This document shows positions 6,122-6,844 of a stretch of 6,844 nt of DNA, piece by piece. The position numbers and the translations under genes were made by a program. This DNA is from JAJTZA01 sp041749815 (GTDB lineage Bacteria; Verrucomicrobiota; Verrucomicrobiia; Chthoniobacterales; Terrimicrobiaceae): positions 1-6,844 of the forward strand of contig JBGTAR010000360.1 of the NCBI GenBank assembly GCA_041749815.1, read 5' to 3'. Numbering within the stretch: the first letter of the stretch is position 1; each line of letters opens with the position of its first letter. A model generated the notes under the pieces. The model saw only the letters and a program-made list of their open reading frames with translations, made no database searches and was not told where the DNA came from.

Positions 6122-6305
6122 AGACCTGTTTTGGTGAACCCCCTGACAAAAAATGTCACGGCAAAAATGCACCGGCTTCGGATTTTTGAGGGGTCCAAAG
6201 CTCAGAATTCGTGAGACTGGGGGCTGCTGAAGAAGTACCCCGGGTTGCCATATGCCTATGAAATTGCGATTGCCTATCACCCAGCGCTTGGAATACAGAC
6301 ATGGC
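6122..6305. other. Divergent intergenic region between ppiB and the EF-hand lipoprotein gene
   Basis: This stretch should hold promoters for ppiB-pfkA (leftward) and the lipoprotein gene (rightward). The clearest structure is the inverted repeat TGACA-A5-TGTCA (6144-6158), about 23 bases before the ppiB start. I found no convincing -35/-10 pair on either strand. Part of it (6252-6305) would be coding if the lipoprotein starts at an earlier ATG. Confidence 0.4.
6144..6158. repeat. Inverted repeat TGACA-A5-TGTCA upstream of ppiB
   Basis: Perfect 5-base arms flank five A, in the ppiB 5' region. It is laid out like a small dimeric-regulator operator, or a leader hairpin with a U loop on the leftward transcript. 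It shares the short-arm, A-tract-centre design of the repeat at 2243-2259, but the arm sequences differ. Confidence 0.3.
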
Positions 6306-6692
6306 ATGCGTTTTGTTGCCGCCCTTTTTGCCGCTGCCCTGTTGACTGGGTGCCAGACCACTCCCAAATCCGCGGATTGGGATGTTCCTTTGACCCTCAA
6401 GACCTTTCCTCCTGCCTACGCGGATTATGTTCTGGAGACCGTCAAACCCAGCAAGAACAACCAAATCACCATGGTGGAATGGACCACGGCTGGCGGAAAT
6501 GCCCGCAACTTTGCCCTGATCGATACCAACAAAGATGGGGTCATCACACGCACAGAGCTCATCCAATTTGGTTCGCGGACTCGCGTGTTTGACACCACCC
6601 GCCGCTATCTCGATTTCAACAAGGACAACAGGCTCACTCCCCGCGAGTTTCGCTCACCCGCCGGTGTGAATGTCCTGCATCTTGATTTTTAA
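6306..6692 (+). CDS. Small lipoprotein with two EF-hand calcium-binding loops
   Basis: From the ATG at 6306 the product is 128 residues. It begins with a lipoprotein signal, MRFVAALFAAALLTGC, with lipobox LTGC and lipidated C16, so it should be membrane-anchored outside the cytoplasm. Two EF-hand loops follow. DTNKDGVITRTE (73-84) fits the canonical 12-residue loop with D, N, D at 1, 3, 5, Gly at 6 and Glu at 12. DFNKDNRLTPRE (103-114) keeps D, N, D and Glu but has Asn at position 6. KPSKNNQITMVEW (about 47-59) resembles a degenerate third loop. Calcium binding is inferred; no enzymatic domain is visible and the role is unknown. Earlier in-frame ATGs at 6252 and 6258 would add 16 to 18 residues rich in Lys and Arg; no start has a clear ribosome binding site. 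I preferred 6306 because it gives a signal of normal length. It is transcribed away from ppiB. Confidence 0.82.
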   Translation: MRFVAALFAAALLTGCQTTPKSADWDVPLTLKTFPPAYADYVLETVKPSKNNQITMVEWTTAGGNARNFALIDTNKDGVITRTELIQFGSRTRVFDTTRRYLDFNKDNRLTPREFRSPAGVNVLHLDF

Positions 6693-6713
6693 GCGACCGC
6701 AGGCGCGATTTTG

Positions 6714-6742
6714 TTTGCGTCCTGCCATCCATGGCACATAGT
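6714..6742 (+). promoter_or_regulatory. Possible sigma70-like promoter for the tRNA-Pro gene
   Basis: TTTGCG (6714-6719) and CATAGT (6737-6742) lie 17 bases apart, with transcription expected to start near 6750, about 20 bases before the tRNA. The -10 matches 4 of 6 and the -35 is poor, so support comes mainly from spacing and position. Confidence 0.25.
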
Positions 6743-6769
6743 CATTCCTTTCCAGAGTTGGAAACATCG

Positions 6770-6843
6770 CGGGGCGTAGCTTAGCTTGGTAGAGCGCCTG
6801 GTTTGGGACCAGGAGGTCGCAGGTTCGAATCCTGTCGCCCCGA
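6770..6843 (+). tRNA. tRNA-Pro, anticodon UGG
   Basis: The 74-base gene folds into a full cloverleaf. The acceptor stem CGGGGCG (6770-6776) pairs with CGCCCCG (6836-6842), with discriminator A at 6843. A D-arm GCTT/GAGC follows, then the anticodon stem CCTGG/CCAGG around TTTGGGA with anticodon TGG at 6804-6806 and G37. The variable loop is AGGTC and the T-arm carries TTCGAAT. It reads CCN proline codons, chiefly CCA and CCG. The base after the discriminator is T, so CCA is not encoded and must be added after transcription. Confidence 0.97.
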
Positions 6844-6844
6844 T

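Noticed and set aside
6122..6400. N-terminal extension of the cyclophilin frame up to 6400
   Set aside because: The extension has no cyclophilin or signal-peptide character and would run through the divergent promoter region; the ATG at 6119-6121 gives a normal family N-terminus.
6693..6713. Terminator after the lipoprotein gene
   Set aside because: GCG...CGC pairing before TTTTG gives only about a 3-base stem.
6770..6844. tRNA-Pro as an integration site for a mobile element
   Set aside because: The window ends one base after the gene, so no attachment repeat or integrase can be seen.

Overview
The window is ordinary bacterial chromosome, moderately GC-rich by eye, densely packed with housekeeping genes and showing no mobile element, CRISPR array or phage gene. 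The gene content points to a PVC-type bacterium, most likely Verrucomicrobiota. The hints are a plant-like (group III) phosphofructokinase, a small EF-hand lipoprotein, a tailed IF-3 and a MutL that has lost its nuclease motifs outside the gammaproteobacteria. This placement is inference from remembered family distributions, not from a search.

Layout, left to right. Positions 1-2069 hold a leftward three-gene cluster that reads infC (IF-3), then a HAD phosphatase, then a DNA methyltransferase cut by the left edge. infC and the HAD gene overlap by 11 bases, and 22 bases separate the HAD gene from the methyltransferase, so they are probably one transcript. infC appears to start at an ATT codon (2067-2069), and a 40-codon reading frame in its leader stops across that start. 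A divergent intergenic region (about 2070-2417) separates infC from rightward mutL (2418-4175). mutL converges on the leftward pair ppiB (cyclophilin) and pfkA (6-phosphofructokinase), which are 63 bases apart. A second divergent region (6122-6305) separates ppiB from a rightward lipoprotein with two EF-hand loops. A complete tRNA-Pro(UGG) gene closes the window.

The genes cover separate core functions: translation initiation, phosphate-ester hydrolysis, DNA methylation, mismatch repair, protein folding, glycolysis, and a surface or periplasmic calcium-binding lipoprotein. I see no single new multi-gene system. The points most worth a second look are the ATT start and overlapping leader frame of infC, the MutL that keeps a full ATPase while its metal-binding endonuclease motifs are eroded, and infC being followed by a HAD hydrolase and a methyltransferase instead of rpmI-rplT.
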